DNA from: Rhodococcus sp. HNM0569
Lineage (GTDB): Bacteria > Actinomycetota > Actinomycetes > Mycobacteriales > Mycobacteriaceae
Assembly: GCF_012726205.1 (NCBI RefSeq)
Contig: NZ_JAASAE010000015.1
Coordinates: forward strand, 26,110 to 90,109
Direction of reading: 5' to 3'
Length of the DNA: 64,000 bases
Shown here: one piece after another, positions 48,626 through 57,322 of the stretch
Position numbering within the stretch: position 1 is the first letter of the stretch
Layout: the number at the start of each line of letters is the position of its first letter
The notes under the pieces: model-generated
Told to the model about the DNA's origin: nothing
Seen by the model: the letters and a program-made list of their open reading frames with translations, nothing else
The model's database searches: none
Program-made: the position numbers and the translations under genes

Positions 48626-49948
48626 ATGACGACCGCCCTCGACCGGCCCCGCGAGTCCGAGCCGGACGCCGAGCAACGCAAGCGGCTGCGCACGGTCGTC
48701 GCGGCGAGCCTGCTCGGCACGACCGTCGAGTGGTACGACTTCTTCCTGTACGCGACGGCCGCGTCGCTGGTGTTCAACCACCTGTTCTTCCCCGACCAGA
48801 GCTCGTTCGTCGGCACGATGCTGGCGTTCGCGACGTTCGCGGTCGGCTTCGTGGTCCGCCCGATCGGTGGCATCGTGTTCGGACACATCGGCGACCGCAT
48901 CGGTCGCAAGAAGGCGCTCGCGCTCACGATGTTCGTGATGGGCATCGCGACGGCTCTCATGGGCGTGCTTCCGACGGCAGCGCAGGTGGGCGTGCTGGCC
49001 CCGATCCTGTTGTTGGCGTTGCGCATCCTGCAGGGCTTCGCGCTCGGCGGCGAATGGGCCGGTGCTGTACTGCTCGCGGTCGAGCACAGCCCGGCCAGAA
49101 AGCGCGGCCTGTTCGGCAGCATCCCGCAGATGGGCCTGGCGCTGGGCCTCGCGCTCGGCACGGCAGTGTTCGCGCTGCTGCAGGTCGTGTTCGACGAAGC
49201 GCAGTTCCTGTCCTACGGCTGGCGCATCGCGTTCCTGCTGAGCCTGGTGCTGGTCGTCGTCGGGTTCGTGGTGCGGCTCAAGGTCGACGAGACGCCCGCA
49301 TTCCGTGAGGTCGCCGAGCTCGCGCAGAAGTCGTCGATGCCGATCAAGGACACCCTGCGCCCGCCGAACCTGCGCGGCACGGTGCTCGGGCTGCTGTCGC
49401 GCTGGGGCGAGGGCGCCGCGTTCAACACGTGGGGCGTCTTCGCGATCACCTACGCGACGGGCACCCTCGCGTTCGACAAGGTGACGGTGCTCGTGGTGGT
49501 GAGTGCCGCGTCGGTGGTGATGGCCGCGCTGCTGCCGGTGTCGGGCCTGCTGACCGATCGCTTCGGCGCGCGCCGCGTGTACACGGTCGGTATCGCGGCG
49601 TACGGCGTCGCGGTCTTCCCCGTGTTCGCGCTGTTCGGCACCGAGAACCTGGCGTGGTTCACGGTCGCGATGGTGCTCGTGTTCGGCGTCGTGCACGCGG
49701 TGTTCTACGGCGCGCAGGGCACGCTGTACGCGTCGCTGTATCCGGCGCGGATCCGCTACACGGGCCTGTCGGTGGTCTATCAGTTCTCGGGCATCTACGC
49801 GTCGGGCCTCACGCCGATGATCCTGACCGCGCTCATCGCGGCCGCGGGCGGCACACCGTGGCTCGCGTGCGGCTATCTCGTCGTCACCGCCGCGATCAGC
49901 GTCGTCGCGACGTCCCTGATCCGCACCCAGGATCTGCACCTGCGCTGA
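48626..49948 (+). CDS. MFS transporter, metabolite:H+ symporter (MHS) type
   Basis: A 440-residue transporter with 12 segments. TTVEWYDFFLYATAASLVFN (helix 1 of the MHS group), GHIGDRIGRKKALALTM (motif A), GFALGGEWAGAVLLAVEHSP and the second-half LTDRFGARRVYTVG are all diagnostic of the proline/betaine, shikimate and citrate importers. The start ATG 48626 follows GTGAGGAAACC. It is divergent from ssuD, so a sulfonate or other organic-acid substrate is possible, and lies upstream of a TetR gene and FAD dehydrogenase gene in the same direction. The substrate cannot be read from the sequence. Confidence 0.88.
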   Translation: MTTALDRPRESEPDAEQRKRLRTVVAASLLGTTVEWYDFFLYATAASLVFNHLFFPDQSSFVGTMLAFATFAVGFVVRPIGGIVFGHIGDRIGRKKALALTMFVMGIATALMGVLPTAAQVGVLAPILLLALRILQGFALGGEWAGAVLLAVEHSPARKRGLFGSIPQMGLALGLALGTAVFALLQVVFDEAQFLSYGWRIAFLLSLVLVVVGFVVRLKVDETPAFREVAELAQKSSMPIKDTLRPPNLRGTVLGLLSRWGEGAAFNTWGVFAITYATGTLAFDKVTVLVVVSAASVVMAALLPVSGLLTDRFGARRVYTVGIAAYGVAVFPVFALFGTENLAWFTVAMVLVFGVVHAVFYGAQGTLYASLYPARIRYTGLSVVYQFSGIYASGLTPMILTALIAAAGGTPWLACGYLVVTAAISVVATSLIRTQDLHLR

Positions 49949-49958
49949 GCGCCGTTCC

Positions 49959-49991
49959 GATGCACTTGTGTATCCGATGCACCGGTGTATC
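49959..49991. promoter_or_regulatory. Two tandem GATGCAC-NN-GTGTATC operators before a TetR gene
   Basis: GATGCACTTGTGTATC (49959-49974) and GATGCACCGGTGTATC (49976-49991) are the same 16-base near-palindrome repeated with a period of 17; each has arms matching at six of seven positions. They end nine bases before the TetR GTG at 50001, where TGTATC (49986-49991) can serve as the -10. A dimer on each would cover the promoter, so autoregulation is likely. Confidence 0.8.
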
Positions 49992-50000
49992 GTCCGCATC

Positions 50001-50645
50001 GTGCAGCAACGCGTCACGAAGCGGCGGAGCGAGACCCGGCAACGGGTGCTCGACGCGGCCCTCGACGTGTTCGCCGACCAGGGCTTCGGCCGCGCCACCG
50101 TCGAGCAGATCTGCGATCGCGCCGGATTCACCCGCGGCGCGTTCTACTCCAATTTCGCGTCGCTCGACGACCTGTTCTTCGCGATGTGGGAACGCAACTC
50201 CGACGCGATGCTCACCGAACTGCGCGCGGCCGCAGCCGACGCGCTGAGCGGCGACGAGACCGTCCCGATCTCCGTATCCGCGATCGCCGAACGCGCGCTC
50301 GCCGTCGTCCCCGTCGACGGCCGCTGGTACCGCGTCAACGCCGAGTTCACCGCGCACGCCCTTCGTCATCCCCCGCTCGAACGTGCCCTCGCCGCGCGCG
50401 AGAACGCGATCGCCGACGCCATCGTGGAGATCCTCGGCACCGCGCTCGCCGCGGCCGGGCGACGCGTCGTCGGGGATCCGCGCGTCCTCGCGCGGGCGCT
50501 CGTCGCAGTGCACGACGGCACGAGCGTGCAGTGCCTGGTCGACGCGGACACCTCCGCGTGGCGCCTGCGCCGCGACCTCGTCGCGCGCGTCGTCGATTCG
50601 TACACCGAGCCCCTTCCGGAGCAACCTGAGGAGACCGTGCAGTGA
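50001..50645 (+). CDS. TetR-family regulator
   Basis: A 214-residue protein. GTG 50001 was chosen because the upstream ATG at 49968 lies inside the operator repeats. The helix-turn-helix is RQRVLDAALDVFADQGFGRA, then TVEQICDRAGFTRGAFYSNFASLDDLF, with the A-F-Y-S-N-F signature. The C-terminus (VHDGTSVQCLVDADTSAW) fits common TetR_C domains. It overlaps the FAD dehydrogenase gene by four bases (GTGA), so the two are co-transcribed and probably autoregulated through the tandem sites. Confidence 0.88.
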   Translation: MQQRVTKRRSETRQRVLDAALDVFADQGFGRATVEQICDRAGFTRGAFYSNFASLDDLFFAMWERNSDAMLTELRAAAADALSGDETVPISVSAIAERALAVVPVDGRWYRVNAEFTAHALRHPPLERALAARENAIADAIVEILGTALAAAGRRVVGDPRVLARALVAVHDGTSVQCLVDADTSAWRLRRDLVARVVDSYTEPLPEQPEETVQ

Positions 50646-52297
50646 CCGAGAACGCAGACGTCGTCGTCGTGGGGGCCGGGCTCGCCGGGCTCGTCGCCAC
50701 CTACGAACTCACCCGCGCGGGCCGCCGCGTCCTGGTGGTCGAGCAGGAGAACGAAGCCAACCTGGGCGGCCAGGCGTTCTGGTCGCTCGGCGGCCTGTTC
50801 CTCGTCGACAGCCCCGAGCAGCGCAGGCTCGGCATCAAGGACTCGGTCGAGCTCGCACTCCAGGACTGGTTCGGCACAGCGGCTTTCGACCGCGAGCGCG
50901 ACGACCGCTGGCCCCGGCAGTGGGCGCAGGCGTACGTCGAGTTCGCCGCGGGCGAGAAGCGCAGCTACCTGCACGAGCTCGGGTTGCGGCTGATGCCGAA
51001 TGTCGGGTGGGCCGAACGCGGCGACGGCACCGCACGCGGCCACGGCAACTCGGTGCCGCGCTTCCACATCACGTGGGGCACCGGCCCGGGCGTCGTCGAC
51101 GTGTTCGTCCGGCCCGTGCTCGACGCGGCAGCGCGTGGGCTGGTCCGGTTCGCGTACCGGCACCAGGTGGACGAGATCGTCGTGACCGACGGACGCGCGA
51201 CCGGTGTGCGCGGCACGGTGCTCGCTCCGTCGCAGGAACCGCGAGGGGTCGCGAGTTCCCGCACGGCGGCAGGCGAATTCGAGTTCTCCGCACAGGCCGT
51301 CGTCGTCACATCGGGCGGCATCGGCGGCAACTTCGATCTCGTGAAGAAGAACTGGCCGGAACGGCTCGGCACGCCCCCGGCGCACATGCTCACCGGCGTG
51401 CCCGCGCATGTCGACGGGCGGATGCTGGAGATCACCGAGAACGCGGGCGGCAACATCGTCAACCGCGATCGGATGTGGCACTACACCGAGGGCATCACCA
51501 ACTGGGATCCCATCTGGCCGAACCACGGCATCCGCATCATCCCGGGGCCGTCGTCGTTGTGGCTCGATGCGACCGGAAAACGTCTTCCCGCACCGTACTT
51601 CCCGGGATTCGACACGATGGGCACGCTCCGGCACATCATGCAGACGGGGCACGAGTACACGTGGTTCGTGCTGGACCAGAAGATCATCGAGAAGGAGTTC
51701 GCGCTGTCGGGCTCCGAGCAGAATCCGGACATCACCGGCCGCGACCTCAAGCTGCTCGCCGAGCGGATCAAGAAGGGTGCGCCGGGGCCGGTCGAGGCGT
51801 TCAAGCAGCACGGGGTCGACTTCGTCGTGCGCGACAACCTGCGCGACCTCGTCGACGCCATGAACGCCCTCACCGACGAGCCGTTGCTGGCCTTCGATGA
51901 TCTCGAGGCCGAGCTCGTCGCGCACGACCGCGAGGTGACGAACAAGTTCACCAAGGACTTCCAGATCCAGTCCGTCCGCAATGCCCGCGGCGTGCTCACC
52001 GAGAAGATCAGCCGCGTCGTGGCGCCGCACGCCATGCTCGACCCGGCCAACGGGCCCCTCATCGCCGTCCGGCTGCACCTTCTGACGCGAAAGACTTTGG
52101 GCGGCCTGGAAACCGACCTCGATTCGCAGGTGTTGCGCGCCGACGGATCGCCCTTCCCCGGCCTGTACGCGGCGGGCGAGGTGGCCGGATTCGGCGGCGG
52201 CGGCGTGCACGGCTACAGCGCACTCGAGGGCACCTTCCTCGGCGGCTGCATCTTCTCGGGTCGCGCGGCGGGACGCGCCGTCGCCCGCGCGCTGTAG
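50642..52297 (+). CDS. FAD-binding dehydrogenase (flavocytochrome c/KstD-like fold)
   Basis: A 551-residue flavoprotein with the N-terminal dinucleotide motif VVVVGAGLAGLVA (GxGxxG at 11-16) and the ribose Glu in VVEQE, and a C-terminal FAD block FPGLYAAGEVAGFGGGGVHG. These are features of the fumarate-reductase/3-ketosteroid-dehydrogenase superfamily. The overall layout resembles the conserved mycobacterial FAD-binding dehydrogenase Rv0785, whose substrate is unknown. It is coupled to a TetR gene by a GTGA overlap. Steroid, fatty-acid or quinone-linked oxidation are possibilities; none can be chosen. Confidence 0.85.
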   Translation: MTENADVVVVGAGLAGLVATYELTRAGRRVLVVEQENEANLGGQAFWSLGGLFLVDSPEQRRLGIKDSVELALQDWFGTAAFDRERDDRWPRQWAQAYVEFAAGEKRSYLHELGLRLMPNVGWAERGDGTARGHGNSVPRFHITWGTGPGVVDVFVRPVLDAAARGLVRFAYRHQVDEIVVTDGRATGVRGTVLAPSQEPRGVASSRTAAGEFEFSAQAVVVTSGGIGGNFDLVKKNWPERLGTPPAHMLTGVPAHVDGRMLEITENAGGNIVNRDRMWHYTEGITNWDPIWPNHGIRIIPGPSSLWLDATGKRLPAPYFPGFDTMGTLRHIMQTGHEYTWFVLDQKIIEKEFALSGSEQNPDITGRDLKLLAERIKKGAPGPVEAFKQHGVDFVVRDNLRDLVDAMNALTDEPLLAFDDLEAELVAHDREVTNKFTKDFQIQSVRNARGVLTEKISRVVAPHAMLDPANGPLIAVRLHLLTRKTLGGLETDLDSQVLRADGSPFPGLYAAGEVAGFGGGGVHGYSALEGTFLGGCIFSGRAAGRAVARAL

Positions 52298-52306
52298 CCG
52301 ATCGGG

Positions 52307-53818
52307 TCAGCGGTCGAGCTGTGCTCGCATGAGGAAGACGTTGTAGTCGGACCACGTCGAGAGCGTGAAGTACAGCTCGCCGCCGCTCGACCACGGATGG
52401 ATGAAACCGCCGTACAGCTCGGGATATTCGGCGGCGCTCACCATCGGCACGCTGTCGGTCCACTCGCCCTGCGGAGAGTTCGACTCGCGCACCGCGATCG
52501 CGGCCTTCGACGTGTCGAGGTAGGCCATCTGCCAGCGCCCGGTGGAGTCGTCGAAGCGCACCGACAGCTCGGCGGCGGGCGCGGGCACGACGGTCGACGC
52601 CTCGGTGTAGTCGGCGACCGACGTCCAGTTGCCGTTCTGGTAGTACTGGTACGCCGACTTGTCGAGCACGTGATCCTTGGGCACGCGCGCGACGCCGACA
52701 CCCCCGAGACGCGTGTTGGGGGTGCCGAACATGTAGACGTAGTCGCCGTGCGGCACCATCGACGTCACCTGGAACTTCGAGACCCCGAAGATGTTGTCCC
52801 ACCGGGCGTACGGGTCCTTGGTCCACGTCGACCCGCCGTCGTCGGAGTACGCGATGCCGCCGTGATTCGTCCACCACGTCGTGGGGATCGAGTTCCAGGT
52901 GCGGATCGACATGTAGCTCATGTACTGGCGCCCGCCCAGCTCGAAGCCCGAGGTGGGAATCGTGGTGATCTCGACGTTGTCGAGCTTGCGGCTGCTCAGT
53001 ACCTCGGCCGCGTGGCATCGGCTGTCCTGCACCATCGAGTCGAGGCTCATGCCGTCGGCCAGTTGCCGATCGCTGCTGAACCCGAGGACGTTGCTGCGCC
53101 AGTCGCCGCCCTGACCGCCGGGCGGGTGGAAGCCGATGCCGACGGTGTCGCCGAATGCGACCGCCACCTGATCGGGCGCGCTCTCCCACATGATCCCGAG
53201 GTCGGTGCCGTACACCTGGTAGCGCTTGTGCGTGCGGCTCACCGATCCCGCACCGGTCACCTTCGCGACACGTGTGACGTCGCCGACCCGCGGCGTCGAC
53301 GGCGCGGGCGTCTTCTGCTCGGGTTCGACGACCGGGTCGACGCCAGGCGGCGGGGGCGGCAACTCCTGTTCCGGACCGGGCACGGGGATGCCGAAGTAGA
53401 AGGGGTTGAACTGCAGCCCGAGGCGCGGAATGCCGATGTCGCTCGACAGATTGCCGGGGCGCTCGTCGTTGTCGGTGAGGTCGGGGCACGGGTCGGTGCA
53501 CGGGTCGGCGGGCAGCGGGCCCGGATCGATGCGCACCGGTTCGGGTTCGGGCGCGGGAGTGGGCACCGTCGTGATCGCGGGATACGGGATCGGGATGTCG
53601 AGTTCGTCCGGGACGATCGAGCCGACCTCGTTCGACAGATCGGTCTCGCACGGCCCGCTGCCGGGCACGCCGTTCGACGCGTCCGCCGGTTGCGCACCGG
53701 CCGGGCCGCCCGCCAGAACGCCCGTCGACCCCGCGCACAGCACCACGACCGCTGCCGTGGCCACCAGACGTTTCGCCACAGCAGCACCTCCCGTCACACC
53801 CGTTGCGTCGGACGACAT
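52307..53818 (-). CDS. Secreted DUF4185-like protein
   Basis: A 503-residue exported protein. The signal region is KRLVATAAVVVLCAGSTGVL followed by AGGPAGAQPA. A Pro-rich stretch (PTPAPEPEP and ELPPPPPGVDP) of about 100 residues links it to a C-terminal five-bladed-propeller-like domain with FGDTVGIGF, AYSDDGGSTWTKDPYARWDN and GGFIHPWSSGGELYFTLSTW, the DUF4185 pattern. Asp-box-like S-D-D-G-G-S-T-W supports a sialidase-type propeller. The activity is unknown; polysaccharide binding or hydrolysis (for example of cell-wall arabinogalactan-type glycans) is possible. The start ATG 53818 is the best candidate. Confidence 0.78.
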   Translation of the reverse strand: MSSDATGVTGGAAVAKRLVATAAVVVLCAGSTGVLAGGPAGAQPADASNGVPGSGPCETDLSNEVGSIVPDELDIPIPYPAITTVPTPAPEPEPVRIDPGPLPADPCTDPCPDLTDNDERPGNLSSDIGIPRLGLQFNPFYFGIPVPGPEQELPPPPPGVDPVVEPEQKTPAPSTPRVGDVTRVAKVTGAGSVSRTHKRYQVYGTDLGIMWESAPDQVAVAFGDTVGIGFHPPGGQGGDWRSNVLGFSSDRQLADGMSLDSMVQDSRCHAAEVLSSRKLDNVEITTIPTSGFELGGRQYMSYMSIRTWNSIPTTWWTNHGGIAYSDDGGSTWTKDPYARWDNIFGVSKFQVTSMVPHGDYVYMFGTPNTRLGGVGVARVPKDHVLDKSAYQYYQNGNWTSVADYTEASTVVPAPAAELSVRFDDSTGRWQMAYLDTSKAAIAVRESNSPQGEWTDSVPMVSAAEYPELYGGFIHPWSSGGELYFTLSTWSDYNVFLMRAQLDR

Positions 53819-53878
53819 TACCCACGCGCCGGGTCTCGAGGGGGTCCAACCGTGAAACCGGTTGGGGCAGTGGGTCTG

Positions 53879-55294
53879 CTAACGCACCGCGCGATCGGTG
53901 CCTGCGACCGACAGCGCCGCGACCACGATGCCGATCGCGACGCCCACCAATGTGTCCGCGACGCGGCTGACCGCGATCTCCGGGGTGACGGGCGAGCCGA
54001 AGCCGACCAGCAGCAGGGCCATCGCCGTCACGGTGATCGAGGTGAGCGCGTAATTGCGCGCTACCAGCATCTCGGCGGCGGCCTGCAGGATCACGACGGC
54101 GACCACAGCCTCCCAGTACCCGAGGGAAGCCGCGATGAGCGCAGCGGCGAGGACGGCGCCGACGACATTGCCGAGCAGGCGCTGGATGCCGCGGTGCACG
54201 GTGTGCGTGTAGTCGACGCCCTGCAGCGTGGCCATCGCGCCCATCGACGCCCACAGCGGGTGATCGAAACCGAATGCGTATGCGGCCCAGCCCGCGACGG
54301 CTCCGGCGACGGCCGTGCGGAGCGCCGCGACCTTGATCTCGGCGAGCCGGAAGCGCGGTGCGTGTTCGGCGAGGAACCCGCTGTGCGACGTGAGTTGCGG
54401 CGCCGATCCCGTGAAGCCGCGGAGTTCTCTGCGGCTCATGAGTGTGCGCAGCTCGGACTCGTGACGGGCGAGCGCGCGGGCCGACGCGGGATCCGGCTCG
54501 TGAGCCCACCGGTCGACGAGGGCCGCGGCGTCGTCGAGAAGACGACCGAGCGTGTCGCCGTACCGGCGGTGACGCCTGCCGCTGTGCTCGACGGTATGGC
54601 GCGCCTTGGCGATCGACGCCTGCGCGGCCTCGACGTCTGCCGGGTCGCACTGCTCCTCGAGCCGGCCGAGACTCGCGAGCGCGCGGGCGGTCGCGAGCCG
54701 CGCGGGGCCCATCGGGAACAGCAGCCACGGCGCCATCGCGGCCAACCAGCCGACGACGACACCGAACGCGGTGACCGCGGTCATCTGTGCGACGTCGGTC
54801 GCGGTGTGGGCCGCGCCGACCGCGGCGGACGCCGAGAAGATCAGGATCACCGGGCCGGGGCCGGACACCGCGTACGACGACACGAACCACACCCCGACAC
54901 CCGCGGCGACCGCCATGACGGCGATCTGCGCCGCTACGGGGACGCCCGCGACGCCGAGCAGCGCGCCGCCGAGCACGTACACGACGAGTGCCGCACCCAC
55001 GAGGCCGACCTTCCAGCCCATCCGCGGATACGGCTCGTGCCGTGCAAACGCCGACACCAGCGCCCCGAGCGCCGCGAACCCACCGAGCCGCTCGTAGCCC
55101 AGCAGACCGGCGACGACCAGCACGATCGCGACCGCGACGCCCACTCGCACGCCGATCGCGATCGTGGCGTCGGCGGGATTGACGCGCACCGCCCCACGCC
55201 ACGTGCGGGGCGCGAACGCGTGGGCGAGGGCGGACCGGGATCGGCGCAGGCGGGCCGGATCGGGGCGGACGGGACTGTGGAGCATGACGGCCAT
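53879..55294 (-). CDS. FUSC-family membrane protein
   Basis: A 471-residue protein with two six-helix membrane blocks separated by a cytosolic region of about 150 residues (VEAAQASIAKARHTVEHSGR and following). The second block, FDHPLWASMGAMATLQGVDY, then HRGIQRLLGNVVGAVLAAAL, carries the FUSC core motif (R-x-x-x-R-x-x-G-x-x-x-G). Relatives export aromatic acids (AaeB) or fusaric acid. A MarR gene faces it across a palindrome, so it is probably an inducible efflux protein for an aromatic or weak-acid compound. ATG 55294 is the likely start; ATG 55285 also fits. Confidence 0.85.
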   Translation of the reverse strand: MAVMLHSPVRPDPARLRRSRSALAHAFAPRTWRGAVRVNPADATIAIGVRVGVAVAIVLVVAGLLGYERLGGFAALGALVSAFARHEPYPRMGWKVGLVGAALVVYVLGGALLGVAGVPVAAQIAVMAVAAGVGVWFVSSYAVSGPGPVILIFSASAAVGAAHTATDVAQMTAVTAFGVVVGWLAAMAPWLLFPMGPARLATARALASLGRLEEQCDPADVEAAQASIAKARHTVEHSGRRHRRYGDTLGRLLDDAAALVDRWAHEPDPASARALARHESELRTLMSRRELRGFTGSAPQLTSHSGFLAEHAPRFRLAEIKVAALRTAVAGAVAGWAAYAFGFDHPLWASMGAMATLQGVDYTHTVHRGIQRLLGNVVGAVLAAALIAASLGYWEAVVAVVILQAAAEMLVARNYALTSITVTAMALLLVGFGSPVTPEIAVSRVADTLVGVAIGIVVAALSVAGTDRAVR

Positions 55295-55297
55295 CGT

Positions 55298-55353
55298 ACT
55301 GGTAGTTAACCAGTAAAATAAAGGTGAACTACAGTGATGCGGGTCGCTAGACT
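55298..55353. promoter_or_regulatory. MarR operator and leaderless MarR promoter
   Basis: ACTGGT-N5-ACCAGT (55298-55314) is a perfect six-base-arm palindrome adjoining the FUSC start codon. TAGACT at 55348-55353 is a -10 placed six bases before the MarR ATG at 55360, and no ribosome site lies between. A MarR dimer at the palindrome would block the FUSC transcript and could affect its own promoter. Confidence 0.7.
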
Positions 55354-55359
55354 GACCAC

Positions 55360-55869
55360 ATGAGCATTCCCGCGGACGGCGACTTCACCGACCGTGTGCA
55401 GGCCGAGTGGCAACGCGCCTACCCACAGGTCGACACCGGCCCGATCGCCGTCCTCGGCCGCATCACGCGCATCGGTTCGCAAGCGCTGCAGCAGCTCGAG
55501 CACGCGCTCGCGCACAGTGACGTCACGCGCGCCGAGTTCGAGGTGCTGTGCGTGCTCGCGCGGCACGAACGCCCGCTGCGCACGAGCGAGGTGACCGCCG
55601 CGACGTTGCTGAGCAATGCCGCCATCACCAAGCAGGTCGACCGCCTCGCGGCGCGCGGACTCGTCGAGCGGCAGCGTTTCGAGCGCGACGGTCGCGTCGT
55701 CCTCATCGAGCTGACCGACGACGGCCGCGCCGTGGTCGACCGCGAGTTCCCGCTTCGACTCGAACGCGACCGGCGCGTGCTCGAGGGCCTCGATCAGACG
55801 GAACTGGACACGCTCGCCGACCTGCTGCGCAAGCTCTCACTCAACATGGACGCCGGCAGCCACCGCTGA
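55360..55869 (+). CDS. MarR-family regulator
   Basis: A 169-residue winged-helix protein. ALAHSDVTRAEFEVLCVLAR, then RTSEVTAATLLSNAAITKQV, DRLAARGLVERQRFERDGRV, and VLIELTDDGRAVVD give the complete domain with its D-G-R wing. Flanking helices for dimerisation are present at both ends, which is the typical length. It faces the FUSC gene and probably represses it until a phenolic or similar ligand binds. Translation is probably leaderless from ATG 55360. Confidence 0.9.
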   Translation: MSIPADGDFTDRVQAEWQRAYPQVDTGPIAVLGRITRIGSQALQQLEHALAHSDVTRAEFEVLCVLARHERPLRTSEVTAATLLSNAAITKQVDRLAARGLVERQRFERDGRVVLIELTDDGRAVVDREFPLRLERDRRVLEGLDQTELDTLADLLRKLSLNMDAGSHR

Positions 55870-55885
55870 CCCGGCCGCCGGGCGG

Positions 55886-56359
55886 TCAGGGCATCTCGAC
55901 GGTCTCGGCGCGCGCGATCTCGCCGAGCGCACGCACGAGCGGTTCCCGCACGTCGCGGCCACCGGACAATTCGACCACGACCAGCACCGCCGCGGCAGTG
56001 ACCGCACGCGGCGCGAGCACGGCCGCGTCCGACGGATCGGGTTCGGCCACACCCAGTGCCCCGGTCAGCACAGCCGCGAGTGCGTGCGGCGACGCATCCA
56101 CCGACCAGTGCGCCGCACGCACGCACGCCTCGAGCAGCGCCCGGACGTCGTCGGTCGCGAGGCCGTCGGCGTAGCGGGTCTCGAGCAGTTCGCGCACGAT
56201 GCCCGAGTGCACCGCGACCACCTGCTCGTGCGGGACGTCGGCGAGCACGTCCAGGGCGTCGCCGAACGCGGCCGCATCGGCTGTGCGTGCCGCGTCGACC
56301 GCCGCGACGGTGGCCTCGGCGGTGTCGACGGCGATACGGGGCCAGTGCGCGGGCCACAT
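55886..56359 (-). CDS. Hypothetical helical protein
   Basis: A 157-residue Ala/Val-rich protein starting at ATG 56359 and lying between the MarR gene and a DUF72 gene. It is almost all helix (VDTAEATVAAVDAARTADAA, then VLADVPHEQVVAVHSGIVRE), without membrane segments or cysteine pairs. I do not recognise the family. Codon use resembles neighbouring genes and the frame is clean, so it is probably real. It converges on the MarR gene with a 16-base gap. Confidence 0.6.
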   Translation of the reverse strand: MWPAHWPRIAVDTAEATVAAVDAARTADAAAFGDALDVLADVPHEQVVAVHSGIVRELLETRYADGLATDDVRALLEACVRAAHWSVDASPHALAAVLTGALGVAEPDPSDAAVLAPRAVTAAAVLVVVELSGGRDVREPLVRALGEIARAETVEMP

Positions 56360-56430
56360 GGGCGGATCCTCTCGGTGACGGTGCTCGGGCGATCAAGCAT
56401 CCCACCGCCCGCCGACAGGCCCGCCTCAGC

Positions 56431-57246
56431 TCAGTGCAGCCGCTCCGCCAGCGCCTGCGCGTCGTGCGGCGCGTAGCCCTTGACGTCGTTGTCGAAGTAC
56501 ACGAACACGTCGGATCCGTGCCCGGTCCAGCCGCGGATCTTGCGCGCCCAGTGGTCGAGCGCGTCGGCCGTGTACCCGCTCGCGTACAACTCCTTGTCGC
56601 CGTGCAGGCGCACGTACCGGAAGTCGGCGGTGCGCTCGTCGATGCGTGGATACCTGCCCGCGGTGTCCGCGAGGACGAGCGCGACGCCGTGCCTCGCGAA
56701 CAGCGACGTCACGCGCGACGACCCGAAGCTCTCGTGACGTGCCTCGACCGCATGCCGAACCGCGCGATCACGCCCGGCTTCGAGGAACACGCGATCGCCT
56801 GACACTCGGTCGTCGTGCTCGCCGCCGATCTCGGCGAGGGCGCCGGTGGTGCGCGGCAGCACCGACAGGAACCCGTCGAGCAGGTCTTCGTCGAATGCGA
56901 GCGTGGGCGGCAGTTGCCACAGGAACGGGCCGAGCCGGTCGCCGAGCGCGAGGACGCCGGACGCGAAGAAGTTGGCAAGCGACGCGCGTGGCTCCGAGAG
57001 CCGGCGCATGTGCGTCACGAACCTGCTTCCCTTGACCGCGAACACGAAGTCGTCGGGAGTCTCGTCGGCCCAGGACCGGTAGCTCGACGGACGTTGCAGG
57101 GAGTAGAAGGATCCGTTGATCTCGATGGTCGACAGGGCGCGCGACGCGTACTCGAGTTCGCGCCGTTGTGCGAGGCCCTTCGGATAGAAGTCACCACGCC
57201 ACCCGGGATAGCGCCACCCCGAGATGCCCACACGTGCTCGTGCCAC
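56431..57246 (-). CDS. DUF72-domain protein
   Basis: A 271-residue barrel protein. The start GTG 57246 was chosen because the domain opens at once with ARVGISGWRYPGWRGDFYPK. EINGSFYSLQRPSSYRSWAD, FAVKGSRFVTHMRRL, LWQLPPTLAFD, EARHESF and YVRLHG, then DVFVYFDNDVKGYAPHDA, are all DUF72 (YecE) blocks. A role in DNA metabolism or as a phosphate-sugar enzyme has been suggested for the fold but not proven. It is not near a nuclease gene here. TACCGT six bases upstream of the GTG may be a leaderless-type -10. Confidence 0.9.
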   Translation of the reverse strand: MARARVGISGWRYPGWRGDFYPKGLAQRRELEYASRALSTIEINGSFYSLQRPSSYRSWADETPDDFVFAVKGSRFVTHMRRLSEPRASLANFFASGVLALGDRLGPFLWQLPPTLAFDEDLLDGFLSVLPRTTGALAEIGGEHDDRVSGDRVFLEAGRDRAVRHAVEARHESFGSSRVTSLFARHGVALVLADTAGRYPRIDERTADFRYVRLHGDKELYASGYTADALDHWARKIRGWTGHGSDVFVYFDNDVKGYAPHDAQALAERLH

Positions 57247-57322
57247 GGTCCGACGGTAACGACACGAACACGCCCGCGTTGCGTTCCCGGGAATCTCGTT
57301 GACCGGTGGTAACTTTCGGTCG

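Noticed and set aside
52059..55202. A 1,047-codon open frame on the minus strand spanning the DUF4185 and FUSC genes.
   Set aside because: It lies in a different frame from both real genes and is an Arg/Gly-rich composition artefact.
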